Source of the DNA: DASQZK01 sp963771005
GTDB taxonomy: Bacteria; Bacteroidota; Bacteroidia; Bacteroidales; GCA-2748055
Direction of reading: 5' to 3'
DNA length: 64,000 nt
NCBI GenBank assembly: GCA_963771005.1
Contig: CAVYRO010000008.1
Location: 806,001 to 870,000, forward strand
Made by a program: the position numbers and the translations under genes. The stretch's first letter is position 1. Every line of letters starts with the position of its first letter. The notes beneath the pieces are model-generated. The model did no database searches, was not told where the DNA came from, and saw nothing but the letters and a program-made list of their open reading frames with translations. Positions 1-8,785 of the stretch are shown piece after piece.

Positions 1-1
1 C

Positions 2-904
2 GAAGCCGCTCAAAAGTACAAGCGTGTTGTACAGGTCGGGACGCAAAACCGAAGCTCCGATTATGGATATTCAGCACGCGAATACCTGAAAAAAGGAAAG
101 TTAGGGAAAATAGTAAGCATTAAAAGCCATTGTTTACTTTCGGGTGACAAACCCTGGTTTTTAAAGGAAGACTCCCCTGCCCCTCCGGGATTAAACTGGG
201 ATATGTGGCTCGGACCTGCACCCCTCGTTCCTTACAATGTCAGCCGTCATAAAGCACCGTACGACTGGTGGGAATATTCACCGGGCCTGGCCATGGCCAT
301 GACGGCCCACGTGATCGATTTTACACGGTTGGTCTTAGGTGATCCCGATGATCCCAAATCCGTATATTGTGCCGGCGGCCGTGTTTTATACGATGACAAG
401 AGGCCCATCCCGGACATGCAGTCCGTCATCTTCGGTTTTGAGGATTTCAATATCACGCTTGAAAGTGCGAGTTTTGGGAATTATATGGCTAAGTCAGGCC
501 CTGAGATCAGGTTCGGTAAGAAATTTCCGGACTGGAAACTTAACAGCACGAGGATCGAAATATACGGCACGGAAGGCTACATGTTTTTAGGGATCATGGG
601 CGGTGGCTGGCAGGTATTTGACAGCGATGGTACTATCCGCGATCAGGAATACGGCTATTTCCCGGATGAAAATCATCAGAAAAATTTCATCAGTTGCGTC
701 CGTTCCGGTAAGACCCCGAACGGAGACATCGTTAACGGACATAAGGGTGCATCCCTGATCCATCTGGCCAACCTATCCTATCGCACCGGCAACAAACAAT
801 TATTTTACGATAATAAGACAGGGAGAATGACCAACTCGGAACTGGCAAATCAGATTTCCGAAGGATCATACAGGTCCGTGTATGCCCTGCCCGAGGTGAT
901 CTGA
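2..904 (+). CDS. Gfo/Idh/MocA family oxidoreductase, 5' truncated by window edge
   Basis: The reading frame is open from base 2 and gives 300 residues of the C-terminal part of a Gfo/Idh/MocA protein. This family uses NAD(P) to oxidise or isomerise sugars and cyclitols. The fragment starts at VVQVGTQNRS, which aligns with VQTGFQSRS at about residue 163 of the full-length paralogue at 29443-30822, so about 155 residues (the nucleotide-binding fold and EKP motif) lie outside the window. Shared landmarks are WDMWLGPA and the later block NSTRIEIYGTEGYM. An in-frame ATG at 203 is internal and not the true start. The gene may be functionally linked to the TIM-barrel remnant and exported amidase that follow, but the substrate cannot be read from the sequence. 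Confidence 0.9.
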   Translation, partial: EAAQKYKRVVQVGTQNRSSDYGYSAREYLKKGKLGKIVSIKSHCLLSGDKPWFLKEDSPAPPGLNWDMWLGPAPLVPYNVSRHKAPYDWWEYSPGLAMAMTAHVIDFTRLVLGDPDDPKSVYCAGGRVLYDDKRPIPDMQSVIFGFEDFNITLESASFGNYMAKSGPEIRFGKKFPDWKLNSTRIEIYGTEGYMFLGIMGGGWQVFDSDGTIRDQEYGYFPDENHQKNFISCVRSGKTPNGDIVNGHKGASLIHLANLSYRTGNKQLFYDNKTGRMTNSELANQISEGSYRSVYALPEVI

Positions 905-1036
905 CGAAGGACGTAAAAGAGTCCAGGGAAGTAATTGCAGGGACCGCAGGCACACACGGGTCTATACCCGCTGGCCGCAAAAGATGCATAGGCTATGTTA
1001 TTTACCTGATATAAACACAAAAACATGAAAAAGTAA

Positions 1037-1360
1037 AAAACGCTCCATACGCATGATTATTGGTCGGCGCAAACCGATCCTGAACAAAGATCCACAGTCG
1101 ATGAAGGGTTTAAAGACAATCTCTTTTGTTTTAAACCTCAGGAAACCATTGATTTTATGAATCATCTGGAGGAACCCTGGATCGCATACAAGATTTTGGC
1201 AGCAGGTGCCATTCACCCGGAGAAAGCCTTCCCGCATGCTTTTAACAGCGGAGCAGACTTTATCTGCGTTGGAATGTACGATTTTCAGATCGTTGAAGAT
1301 TGTAACATCGCACTGGATTCCCTTGCAAATATTAACAGGGTAAGGCCATGGCGGGGATAG
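1037..1360 (+). pseudogene. C-terminal remnant of a TIM-barrel-like protein
   Basis: One frame is open from 1037 to the stop at 1360. It reads HDYWSAQTDPEQRSTVDEGF, then PWIAYKILAAGAIHP, then FNSGADFICVGMYDFQIVED. This resembles the C-terminal third of a barrel-type protein that I recall from Bacteroidota and Planctomycetes genomes near Gfo/Idh/MocA oxidoreductases; its function is unknown to me. An in-frame TAA at 1034-1036 closes the frame upstream, and no signal peptide or first two thirds of a barrel is present. The only in-frame ATG (1157) would give 67 residues. A deletion between the upstream oxidoreductase and this fragment is the simplest reading. The family name is inferred from memory of sequence patterns, not from a search. 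Confidence 0.55.
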
Positions 1361-1411
1361 TAGCCGGCTCCCCGGCAGGTAAAAACTGATAAATCAACAA
1401 GAAGAGTAAGA

Positions 1412-2197
1412 ATGGAAAAGGTAAAAAAGAAAACGAAGCAGATATTTTGGATATTTTTAGGTCTGGCAGCATTAGTGATCATGGTGCTCGCGTTCGAAGT
1501 GATCCGTACTTACGGGAGAACTCAGGTGCAGGTAAATATACATCAGAACAAGGAACTCATTTACCGTTCAACGTTCGGGGAACCTCCCCAGTTTGCGGTT
1601 TGGCTGGAAAGTCCCGAAACAGGGCGTTCTGTTACAGTCTTTGTCACACACCGTGCAGGTATTGGCGACTGGGAAGGCAAATCGGATGTTCCTGTGGCAT
1701 TGCCGAGATGGCATGAATTGTTTAAGGGGGAAGGAGGGCAAAATACCGCCCGTGCCGAAGAGGCGACTGATGATTACCCCCAGGCTGTATCGGGCGCCAC
1801 CCCGAAGGACGATTATTTTTCCGTAAGAGCGGAGGTTAAACCGGGCACGCGTTGGATATGCTGGGTTGAGATGAACCTTGCAGGTGATTACAACGAGGCA
1901 TATCCCGAACAGGATCTGGAAAGCATGGAGGTGGATGAATTTGCATGCGGACAACCGGCTTTAATTTATCGCTCCGAAATTGTGGCTGATGAAGGCTCGA
2001 AGTATGATCTCAGCCTGGTGAACCAATCAGTCTGGAAGGACGGGATAACCACGCTGGAACCTGTAAGTGAAGGTATGACCACGGCAAAAGATGTATTCGA
2101 TAAGATGGATATCGAGATTATCCGTCCAAAACCAAAGCTGATAAACTGGCATAAGATCTTTACATCTAAAGATAAGGCTTCTCAAAGTACCAATTAA
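1412..2197 (+). CDS. Membrane-anchored protein of unknown function (possibly DUF2271-like)
   Basis: This is a 261-residue protein with a lysine-rich N-terminus and one hydrophobic segment at about residues 11-29, so it is probably anchored in the inner membrane with the rest outside the cytoplasm. The soluble part has QFAVWLESPETGRSVTVFVT followed by a tryptophan-containing ALPRWHEL and VSGATPKDDY. That spacing recalls DUF2271-type domains, but the match is from memory only. It ends 12 nt before the exported amidase at 2210 and both probably share a transcript, which suggests a joint role in the periplasm. No catalytic motif is visible. Confidence 0.75.
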   Translation: MEKVKKKTKQIFWIFLGLAALVIMVLAFEVIRTYGRTQVQVNIHQNKELIYRSTFGEPPQFAVWLESPETGRSVTVFVTHRAGIGDWEGKSDVPVALPRWHELFKGEGGQNTARAEEATDDYPQAVSGATPKDDYFSVRAEVKPGTRWICWVEMNLAGDYNEAYPEQDLESMEVDEFACGQPALIYRSEIVADEGSKYDLSLVNQSVWKDGITTLEPVSEGMTTAKDVFDKMDIEIIRPKPKLINWHKIFTSKDKASQSTN

Positions 2198-2203
2198 AGG
2201 AGG
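2196..2203 (+). promoter_or_regulatory. Strong Shine-Dalgarno site before the exported amidase
   Basis: AAAGGAGG lies 6 nt before the ATG at 2210. Such perfect anti-16S complementarity is uncommon in Bacteroidota, where most starts have weak or no Shine-Dalgarno sequence. It fixes the amidase start and suggests efficient translation independent of the upstream gene. Confidence 0.6.
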
Positions 2204-2209
2204 ATTCAA

Positions 2210-3241
2210 ATGAAAATTTCACGCAAACCAGGATTTAACTCCCTGCTGTTCATTATTGCAGGTGTCTTTCTTTTTGTGACATGGAACGCTGCATTGAATG
2301 CAGCAAACTACATAACCGTAGCAACCATCGGAGGCGGACCGCCGGCCATGGATAAGTCGCTCGGAATGCAACAGGCGGTTGAAAAAGTGAAAGCATTCTG
2401 GCAGAATCAACTGGCCCAGGTACTACCGGATAAACCCGATCTGATCGTCTTACCGGAACATTGTGATCTGCCGGGAGGATGGTCTTCCCTGAGAAATGAA
2501 TACCTGCAAACCCGTAAAAACCAGATCCGGGATTTTTTCGCATCAATTGCCAGGGAATATCATTGTTACATCGCATATGGCACGCACAGGCAATTGGAGG
2601 ACGGAAGTTTGCGCAATTCGCTCATGGTTATCGACAGAAATGGAGATGTGGCCGGAATTTATAACAAGAATTTTCCCACCATCGGTGAAATGGAAAGCGG
2701 GATAAAAGCAGGAAATAAAGCACAGCTTATCCGGTGTGATTTTGGAACTATCGGATGCGCCATTTGCTTTGACCTGAATTTTAAGGAATTGAGAGAGACA
2801 TACGAGGCAGAAAAACCGGATATCATCGCATTTTCCTCCATGTACCACGGCGGGTCGGTACAGGAGGACTGGGCGTACTCGTGCCATTCGTTTTTCATAG
2901 GGGCCATCGGATCAACGAAAACCCCGTCACAGGTTCGCAACCCGCTGGGAAAGATCGTTGCCGGAAGCACGAACTATTTTAATTATGCCGTGACCCGGAT
3001 TAACCTCGACAGCCGGGTAGCTCACCTGGATGAGAACAGGCAGAGATTCAGCGATATGAAAGCAAAATACGGTAAAAAAGTGACTATACTGGACCCGGGA
3101 GAACTTGGCCCGGTTCTCCTATCCAGTGAAGATCCGGACATAAGTGTGGATCAGATGATCAGGGAATTCCATATCGAACTTTTTGATGATTATTTTGCCC
3201 GGTCAAGGGCAGTCCGGCTGAAGCCGGAAAACAGGGAATAG
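2210..3241 (+). CDS. Exported carbon-nitrogen hydrolase (nitrilase superfamily)
   Basis: This 343-residue protein belongs to the nitrilase superfamily, which hydrolyses amides, nitriles or carbamoyl groups. The catalytic triad is visible: Glu83 in LPEHCD, Lys153 in YNKNFPT and Cys186 in GCAICFD. A hydrophobic stretch at about residues 12-31 ending ALNA looks like a signal peptide, so the enzyme probably acts in the periplasm; most family members are cytoplasmic. It follows the membrane-anchored protein at 1412 with a 12-nt gap and a strong Shine-Dalgarno site. The substrate is unknown. A second, cytoplasmic family member lies at 10225. Confidence 0.88.
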   Translation: MKISRKPGFNSLLFIIAGVFLFVTWNAALNAANYITVATIGGGPPAMDKSLGMQQAVEKVKAFWQNQLAQVLPDKPDLIVLPEHCDLPGGWSSLRNEYLQTRKNQIRDFFASIAREYHCYIAYGTHRQLEDGSLRNSLMVIDRNGDVAGIYNKNFPTIGEMESGIKAGNKAQLIRCDFGTIGCAICFDLNFKELRETYEAEKPDIIAFSSMYHGGSVQEDWAYSCHSFFIGAIGSTKTPSQVRNPLGKIVAGSTNYFNYAVTRINLDSRVAHLDENRQRFSDMKAKYGKKVTILDPGELGPVLLSSEDPDISVDQMIREFHIELFDDYFARSRAVRLKPENRE

Positions 3242-3291
3242 GGTTCCGGATTTGAATATCTTGTATCTGCATTATCTTATTTTATCCATCC

Positions 3292-3610
3292 GGAATCGTA
3301 GGGACAGGTCGTGACCTGTTGGAATCGTAAGAACGGATTGCGATCAGTTGGAATCGTAAAGACGGGTTGCGACCTGTTGGAATCGTAAAAACGGGTTGCG
3401 ACCTGTTGGAATCGTAAAAACGGGTCGCGACCTGTTGGAATCGTAAAGACGGGTTGCGACCTGTTGGAATCGTAAAGACGGGTTGCGACCTGTTGGAATC
3501 GTAAAGACGGGTTGCGACCTGTTGGAATCGTAAAGACGGGTTGCGACCTGTTGGAATCGTAAAGACGGGTTGCGACCTGTTGGAATCAGAACGACAGGTC
3601 GCGACCTGCC
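3292..3610. repeat. Eleven-unit 29-bp tandem hairpin array
   Basis: Eleven head-to-tail units of exactly 29 bp start at 3292, 3321, 3350 and so on to 3582, with no spacers. Each begins GGAATC and contains a 16-nt palindromic core. The core is ACAGGTCGTGACCTGT in unit 1 and ACGGGTTGCGACCTGT in units 3-10 (with one extra change in unit 5), and the last unit is degenerate. The array fills the gap between two convergent genes (amidase stop at 3241, metallohydrolase stop at 3636), a position suited to a transcription-terminating or RNA-stabilising role. It is not a CRISPR array because unit follows unit without unique sequence. Confidence 0.92.
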
Positions 3611-3635
3611 CCTACAACACTGCCCGCGTCCTACA

Positions 3636-5258
3636 TTATTTTCCAAAACCATGAGACGCCCTGATCTCCCTGTAAACCTTTTCAGCCCTTTCAAGATAAC
3701 TCATTGCCTCGGCTGTTTCTTCCTCTGTCGCGAAACCTGAATAATTCGTGATCCAGTTCCGGCCCGATTCCAGGTATCTGAGCAAATAATCCAACGATTC
3801 TTCAAAATAAACCTGTTCATTATCCCTCAAAAAATAAACCGGATTCGTATGGGCATATACTGTAAGGTTTCTCGGCAACATCTGTTCATAGTCGACCGAT
3901 GTCACCCTTCCGGCTATCCAGGTACTCCGGTTAAGTGGTATTTCAGCCTCCATTTCGGCGGTATAGAGACCTCCCTTTTCCCTTAGATCCAGCATATCTT
4001 TCCAGGCTACGACCCTCCCGTTTGCAACGATGTCGAGCCTTCTGAAGGGAAGCATTGATTCAGCGCGGAGCCTTGCTTTTACTACCTTCTGCCCATGAAA
4101 ATCAATCGTTTCACCGGTTAAATGATCATCAACCGAAAAGGTAAGCATGGGGCTATTGGTGATAAATCCCCTCCCCTTTTTCATTCCGTCGATCCAGTTG
4201 TTATAGGTTTTTTCGCCTTCAAGACGTACGTAAAGCCTGTTGCTTCCCACAGGGATATCGTTATCCATTTTGTCCGTACCGGATGCCACGGGAATATGGA
4301 ACCCGGCATTCAGGTACTGGTAATAGATGACCACCCCGGGCATCTCGGGAAATTCTACCGGCGACAATCCGGAATAATCCCACGGTCCCTTGTGACTCGG
4401 GAGACCAGTCGGGTCGTTGTAGGTCATGATCTCCACCGCATCGATCAGCCCCAGGGGAAAGGCGATGGCGGATTCCAGCCCAGGCAGGTTGGAAAAATGC
4501 GCCCAGACGTTCGATGCATGTTGCTGTGCAGATTCTTCAAGCCGGGGCGAGAGGAGCACGTTGGGGTGGGCTCTTCCGCCATCGGGTTCCAGGGGCTGGA
4601 TGATCTTTTTCAGATCGAGCAGGCTGGCATGACCCAGATCCCAGTCGCGGATCTCCTGTCCCACATAAATAAACTGATCATTAGTGGAGATCTTATCCAG
4701 TGAGCCCGTGAATTTTTCCACATCATGGGTAAAATCGCTGGTGAGCAGATTGACAACATGAAGATCTTCGGCCTGCATTTGCTGAAAAGAGGATTCAAGC
4801 GCAAGGAAATGGACATGCGTATCGCCGCTCATGAACCCTTTCCTGGACATGTCGATCCAACGCTCAAGCTTGAATTCCTGTTTGTCCCCTGTTGGCTGTG
4901 AAGGATAAATGACCCTGTTTAAGGGAAATGTTTCGGGGCCACGACGGATCTCGATATAGAGGCTGTCGTCCGGGCTGGTTATGCTGAAATTCCCGTCAAT
5001 ATACCAACGTTTTTTCCCCAGGTAATTGACGTATTCATGCGGGTCGTCAACGGGTACATCATACCCCATGTTGTTCCAGACGGCAACAGTGCACCATGCC
5101 GTCTTCCCGGTTTCTTCATCAACAACGCGGCCCGAATATGAATTTTGTCCGAAGGCAGATGAAAGTGGGAAAAAGATAATCAAAGCAAGAATAAGGCTGT
5201 TATTTATCCTGCGTACACCGAAAATCATCCGGGATCCTGAAGTGATAGGGTTTTTCAT
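3636..5258 (-). CDS. Exported CehA/McbA-type metallohydrolase
   Basis: This 540-residue protein has a signal peptide (hydrophobic core about residues 20-36, likely cut after AFG). After a beta-rich N-terminal domain comes the metal-binding motif DTHVH at residues 146-150, then VASGTDKMDN further on, both typical of the CehA/McbA family of PHP-like metal-dependent hydrolases. Characterised relatives include carbaryl and phosphonate-ester hydrolases, but most members, especially the long exported ones in Bacteroidota and Planctomycetes, have no known substrate. An internal Met at residue 11 (5228) is an alternative start directly before the signal sequence. The gene is convergent with the exported amidase and is separated from it by the hairpin array. 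Confidence 0.85.
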   Translation of the reverse strand: MKNPITSGSRMIFGVRRINNSLILALIIFFPLSSAFGQNSYSGRVVDEETGKTAWCTVAVWNNMGYDVPVDDPHEYVNYLGKKRWYIDGNFSITSPDDSLYIEIRRGPETFPLNRVIYPSQPTGDKQEFKLERWIDMSRKGFMSGDTHVHFLALESSFQQMQAEDLHVVNLLTSDFTHDVEKFTGSLDKISTNDQFIYVGQEIRDWDLGHASLLDLKKIIQPLEPDGGRAHPNVLLSPRLEESAQQHASNVWAHFSNLPGLESAIAFPLGLIDAVEIMTYNDPTGLPSHKGPWDYSGLSPVEFPEMPGVVIYYQYLNAGFHIPVASGTDKMDNDIPVGSNRLYVRLEGEKTYNNWIDGMKKGRGFITNSPMLTFSVDDHLTGETIDFHGQKVVKARLRAESMLPFRRLDIVANGRVVAWKDMLDLREKGGLYTAEMEAEIPLNRSTWIAGRVTSVDYEQMLPRNLTVYAHTNPVYFLRDNEQVYFEESLDYLLRYLESGRNWITNYSGFATEEETAEAMSYLERAEKVYREIRASHGFGK

Positions 5259-5548
5259 AAAAAATTATTTTAAAATTTTCCGTATTGCCTGCCTTTCACT
5301 TTTTTCCGTACCCAACCGGATCTTCGTTTGTCACAATAGCGATTTCATGTAGATCCCTTGAACAAACGGATGCGGGTAAATGTTGTCCTGACCTTTCCAA
5401 AGGGGAAGTAGTAAAATGGAATAAGCACTTGGTCCGGGTTAAATTAACGGCTTTTGAGCAGTCTACAGCGATATCATTTCCCCCGGCTTGCTCCCTCACC
5501 ATATCCTCCAAAAAGTTTTAAGTTTAATTATTGATTTTTGAATCTGGA

Positions 5549-6451
5549 TTATGCTGGTTCCACACCAAGAGGTTGATTAACCGATGCTTGAACGGCCCGC
5601 ACAAAAGCACCAGGTCTTTCAAGCTTTGGGTCATCCCGTGTATCTTCAATGATGTGAAGTGGCCATCCCAGTTTTTCACTTATCTTGATCGCAACCTTCA
5701 CGCTGTTAGCCTTATCATGCCTTCCCCAGATAAGTGTTACCGGAACATCCATTTTCTTCAGTTCATCCGGGGGGATTTTTTCACTCAAGGCACTCATTAC
5801 TCCTCTGGCTGCTGATTTCTTCTCCGGGTTCTTAGCAGAAGCTAAACTGTAATCGAGGAAGGGTTGCCAGTGCCGGCCCATACCTTTTTCTAGTCCGTTC
5901 ATATCATACATACATTGCGTCAAAAAACGTTTCTGGCTTTTCCTGGAGGGACTTAGCATGAAACGAAGAAATTCAAGTGCGAACCGCGGGGCAGGACGAA
6001 AAGCCGAAAGCCCGAGTGAATCCACCAAAATAAGCTGTTTCACTTTTTCACTATATTGAATAGCATACCGTGCGGCAAGAGCTCCGCCTACCACATGACC
6101 GACGAGTACCGGAGGGATTTTGCATGTCTGATCAAGAAATTCATCCAGCCAGTCCAAAAGAGTTTCCCTGCCGAGTTTTTTCTTCGGTGACCCGGATGAA
6201 CCGTGACCCGGAAGGTCAGGTACAATGACCCTGAATTTTTTAGCAAGCTCCGGAATAACGCGCATCCACCATACCGAGGGTTCGCCCGGACCATGTAAGA
6301 GCACCAAAGGAGTGCCGTAGCCACCTTCAAGAAAGGCAGTTGAAACACCGCCTGCTTTAAGGTATCGTTCTTTTACCGGCAGATCAGCCAGTAATTCTTT
6401 TCTGTAGACATCCGTTCCTTTCCGGGCTACATCTTCGTTATTTGTTTCCAT
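5549..6451 (-). CDS. Alpha/beta-hydrolase-fold protein lacking nucleophile and catalytic His
   Basis: This 300-residue protein has a clear alpha/beta-hydrolase fold: an HGPGEPSVWW oxyanion region at residues 53-62, DLPGHGSSG at 79-87, and the strand-elbow segment VLVGHVVGG at 115-123. The elbow normally reads G-x-Ser-x-G, but codon 120 is GTG (Val) where the nucleophile should be. The acid is present (Asp246 in IWGRHD). The C-terminal histidine motif, usually GH before the final helix, reads DTRDDPKLERP at 270-280, with no His. Two of three triad residues are therefore missing while the fold and reading frame are intact. This suggests a non-enzymatic role or recent loss of function. It lies downstream of the broken LuxR gene on the same strand. 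Confidence 0.85.
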   Translation of the reverse strand: METNNEDVARKGTDVYRKELLADLPVKERYLKAGGVSTAFLEGGYGTPLVLLHGPGEPSVWWMRVIPELAKKFRVIVPDLPGHGSSGSPKKKLGRETLLDWLDEFLDQTCKIPPVLVGHVVGGALAARYAIQYSEKVKQLILVDSLGLSAFRPAPRFALEFLRFMLSPSRKSQKRFLTQCMYDMNGLEKGMGRHWQPFLDYSLASAKNPEKKSAARGVMSALSEKIPPDELKKMDVPVTLIWGRHDKANSVKVAIKISEKLGWPLHIIEDTRDDPKLERPGAFVRAVQASVNQPLGVEPA

Positions 6452-6842
6452 GACTTTTTATTTTTAATTTGATAACAAAAATAAAATCTGCAGCTGCTTG
6501 ATGCATCGGTCAGAATATGCATTTTAGTAAACAAAGGGCATGGGGGATTTCCGCCAGGATAATTCAGAAATCGGATACCGTAGAGGGTTGTTTAAGAGTT
6601 GTTTCGCTCGAAAATAAGCTGGTTATATACCTAATATTCAAATTCTCAGATCATGTCTGTTTGAAACAGCAATATCGAATAATGAATATATCGCATGCCG
6701 AATTATGAAGGACAATGAAGTACCGGTTACGATGGCTGACATCTGATTGCTGACAATTGATTGCTGACTACTGACAAATCTATGGAATTCTGGAGACCAA
6801 CTCCCACAGATAATTCACATCCGGGATTTTGGTAAATAAAAT
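6452..6842. other. Spacer with short direct repeats, no gene seen
   Basis: These 391 bases hold no convincing coding frame. Near 6730-6780 the words TGACATCTGATTGCTGAC, ATTGATTGCTGAC and TACTGACAA repeat a TGATTGCTGAC theme, as seen in the other low-complexity spacers of this window. The hydrolase promoter should lie near 6452-6550, but no clear TAnnTTTG box was picked out. Confidence 0.5.
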
Positions 6843-7433
6843 TCAGAGCATCTTATGTTTATAGGCAAATGCGATGGCTTCGGCACGGGAGTTAACCTGA
6901 AGCTTATTAAAGATATTGCTGAGGTGCCTCTCAACAGTCCTATCGCTGATGAATAATTTACCGGCTATTGCTTTGTTTGTTCCTCCTTCGGAAACACATT
7001 GCAGAACCTGGATCTCACGTAACGTAAGACCATGAAGATCCGGCGCATTTTTTTCGTCGATCAAAGCCTCAACTCTCCTGAGATCCGGCAGGGCTTAGAA
7101 TTCTTTAAAGATCCATTGTGCCGCCTTTAATTCCAATCTAGCAGAATCATGATCCTCTTTATCTTTGTAGGCAATTCCTAAAAGGAGTCTGACAACTGCA
7201 GTCTCATAAGGTGCATCAAGCATAGTCCACAAATTCATTGATCTTCGAAGTGTTTTAATCGCAGCCGAAGGATCCATTTCTTTTAGAAGAACAGCGCCCT
7301 CACAATACGCTGTTACAGCCTGCAGAAAGATCGTATCATAGTTTTTGGCAAGATCGTCCAATTCTGCAAGGGCCGATCGCGCTTCTGTTATTTTATCTTG
7401 TGACAGCATTATTTCAGTATAGGCCGGCAAATT
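6843..7433 (-). pseudogene. LuxR-family regulator, N-truncated and broken by in-frame TAA
   Basis: Two pieces lie in one reading frame. The upstream piece (7430-7095) is a TPR-like helical segment with LPAYTEIML, ARSALAELDDL and ARLELKAAQWIFKEF. It ends in TAA at 7095-7097. Without any frame change the reading continues ALPDLRRVEAL into the downstream piece (7064-6843), a LuxR-type helix-turn-helix with LTLREIQVLQCVSEG, TNKAIAGKLFISDRTVERH and LSNIFNKLQVNSRAEAIAFA. Relatives have a Gly or similar residue where the TAA stands, so one nonsense codon splits the gene. A TGA at 7434-7436 closes the frame upstream and the large N-terminal part expected for such regulators is missing. The HTH piece could in principle be translated alone from TTG 7064. 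Confidence 0.8.
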
Positions 7434-7620
7434 TCACTCGTGCCGGAAGGCTCGTGTTTAATGTAAATCGTACTGGTTAAGTGAATAGCTGTTCCTGTTT
7501 GAACAGAAAACAATGTATGTTCGTTCAGAAAAATCAGGGAAACTTTGATAACCACATCTTGTTTATTTGGCGGTTTAACTTCGAATTTATATCTTTCATC
7601 CTATAATAACTTTGATTCTA

Positions 7621-7698
7621 AAGGGATAATGGAACCCACATGATTGATAATTATAAAGTTACCTTTGTGTTATCATCAATCATGTGGGTTTCATTTTA
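7621..7698. repeat. Palindromic dispersed element, copy 1 (full length)
   Basis: This 78-bp imperfect inverted repeat has a left arm containing GGAACCCACATGATTGAT and a right arm containing ATCAATCATGTGGGTTTC, with AAAGTTACCTTTGT between them. The arms pair almost perfectly across ACCCACATGATTGAT. Related copies are at 61831-61909 and 63466-63519, both between nuo genes. It lies 70 bp upstream of the T9SS cargo gene at 7768. Confidence 0.88.
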
Positions 7699-7767
7699 TA
7701 AGCAACCCTATACGATGACCCGCCACCCAACCGGCAGACTATTGAAACCACGTAAATCCAAATAACA

Positions 7768-8706
7768 GTGAAAAAAATCAGCATCAGCATAATTCTGATA
7801 CTACTGATAATATGCAATATTCAGGGACAATTAACCGGAACAAAGGGAAGACTGATATTTGAGGAAACACTTGATCTGCAGCCCCAAAGCAGCTGGATTG
7901 ACATTCCCGATTCAATAAATAATATTTGGGATACCGGTTCTCCCGGCAAAACATATTTCGATTCAGGGTATGATGATACTACAGCCATACTGACTGATCT
8001 CAAAAATTATTACAGGAATAACTGCAATGATTATTTCTCCATCAAAATACCTCTGAACGAAAATTATTGGGGAGAGGGAATTCTATCCTTTTATCATAAT
8101 TTCGACACGGATACATTGAGAGATGGCGGAATCATTGAGATTTCCTATGACAACGGGATTTCATGGATAAACATTAAAGATGATGTATATCACATTGATT
8201 ATCACTATATTGGATTGTATGCTGATACAATTTCCGGTGGGGAATACGGATTCTCAGGAAAATCAGAGGGATGGCAGTATGTTGAATTATATTGGTATTG
8301 GAGAGCTCTGGCCAGGAAAAAATCGATCCCGGAAGATCCTGACTACTCCCCAATCCTCAGATTCAGATTTATAAGCGATGACAATAACACGAGTAAAGAA
8401 GGCTGGATGATCGATAATATAATATTCAGGGGTTACGATTTGACGGGTATGGTGAAAAGCCCGGACTACAACAAGATCCAAATTTATCCGAACCCGGCAA
8501 GCGAGTATATTGCTTTTAAATCAATGAACAATTCAAAGGAAGGATTTTCACTTATATTATTTGATACGAATGGCAGAATGATCAAATACATGGATATCGC
8601 AGATGAAAAAATAAGTATTAAGGATATGAATCCGGGTATATATATCTATAGGTTGCAGCAGGGGAATAACATCCAGGTTGGACAATTTGTAAAAATTCAG
8701 GAATGA
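7768..8706 (+). CDS. Secreted protein with type IX secretion sorting domain
   Basis: This 312-residue protein starts at GTG 7768 with a signal peptide (MKKISISIILILLIICNIQG, cut near the following Q). The middle part is beta-rich with GGIIEISYDNGISWINI and EGWMIDNIIF, which resembles jelly-roll or MAM-like modules that follow secreted proteases, but no catalytic residues are visible. The last 75 residues form a classic T9SS type A sorting domain: IQIYPNPASEYIAF, then LILFDTNGRMIK, then GIYIYRLQQGN and a short final strand. The protein is therefore exported by Sec, then across the outer membrane by T9SS, and probably attached to the cell surface. Other T9SS-linked genes in the window are gldF and gldG. 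Confidence 0.88.
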   Translation: MKKISISIILILLIICNIQGQLTGTKGRLIFEETLDLQPQSSWIDIPDSINNIWDTGSPGKTYFDSGYDDTTAILTDLKNYYRNNCNDYFSIKIPLNENYWGEGILSFYHNFDTDTLRDGGIIEISYDNGISWINIKDDVYHIDYHYIGLYADTISGGEYGFSGKSEGWQYVELYWYWRALARKKSIPEDPDYSPILRFRFISDDNNTSKEGWMIDNIIFRGYDLTGMVKSPDYNKIQIYPNPASEYIAFKSMNNSKEGFSLILFDTNGRMIKYMDIADEKISIKDMNPGIYIYRLQQGNNIQVGQFVKIQE

Positions 8707-8785
8707 ATCCCGGATCGACCTGAGAGCTTTTTTGGTAAACTAGTAAAGACCAGATCATTAATTTTAACCAGTTAAACCTGAACTC

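Noticed and set aside
3292..3610. CRISPR array
   Set aside because: Units are contiguous without unique spacers, and no cas genes are in the window.
3344..3694. 116-residue minus-strand frame with a 29-residue repeating peptide
   Set aside because: It is produced by three passes of the 29-bp DNA repeat through one frame and overlaps the metallohydrolase end; no start signal or family features.
5296..5511. 71-residue minus-strand frame in the gap before the metallohydrolase
   Set aside because: No signal, motif or ribosome site; the composition looks non-coding.
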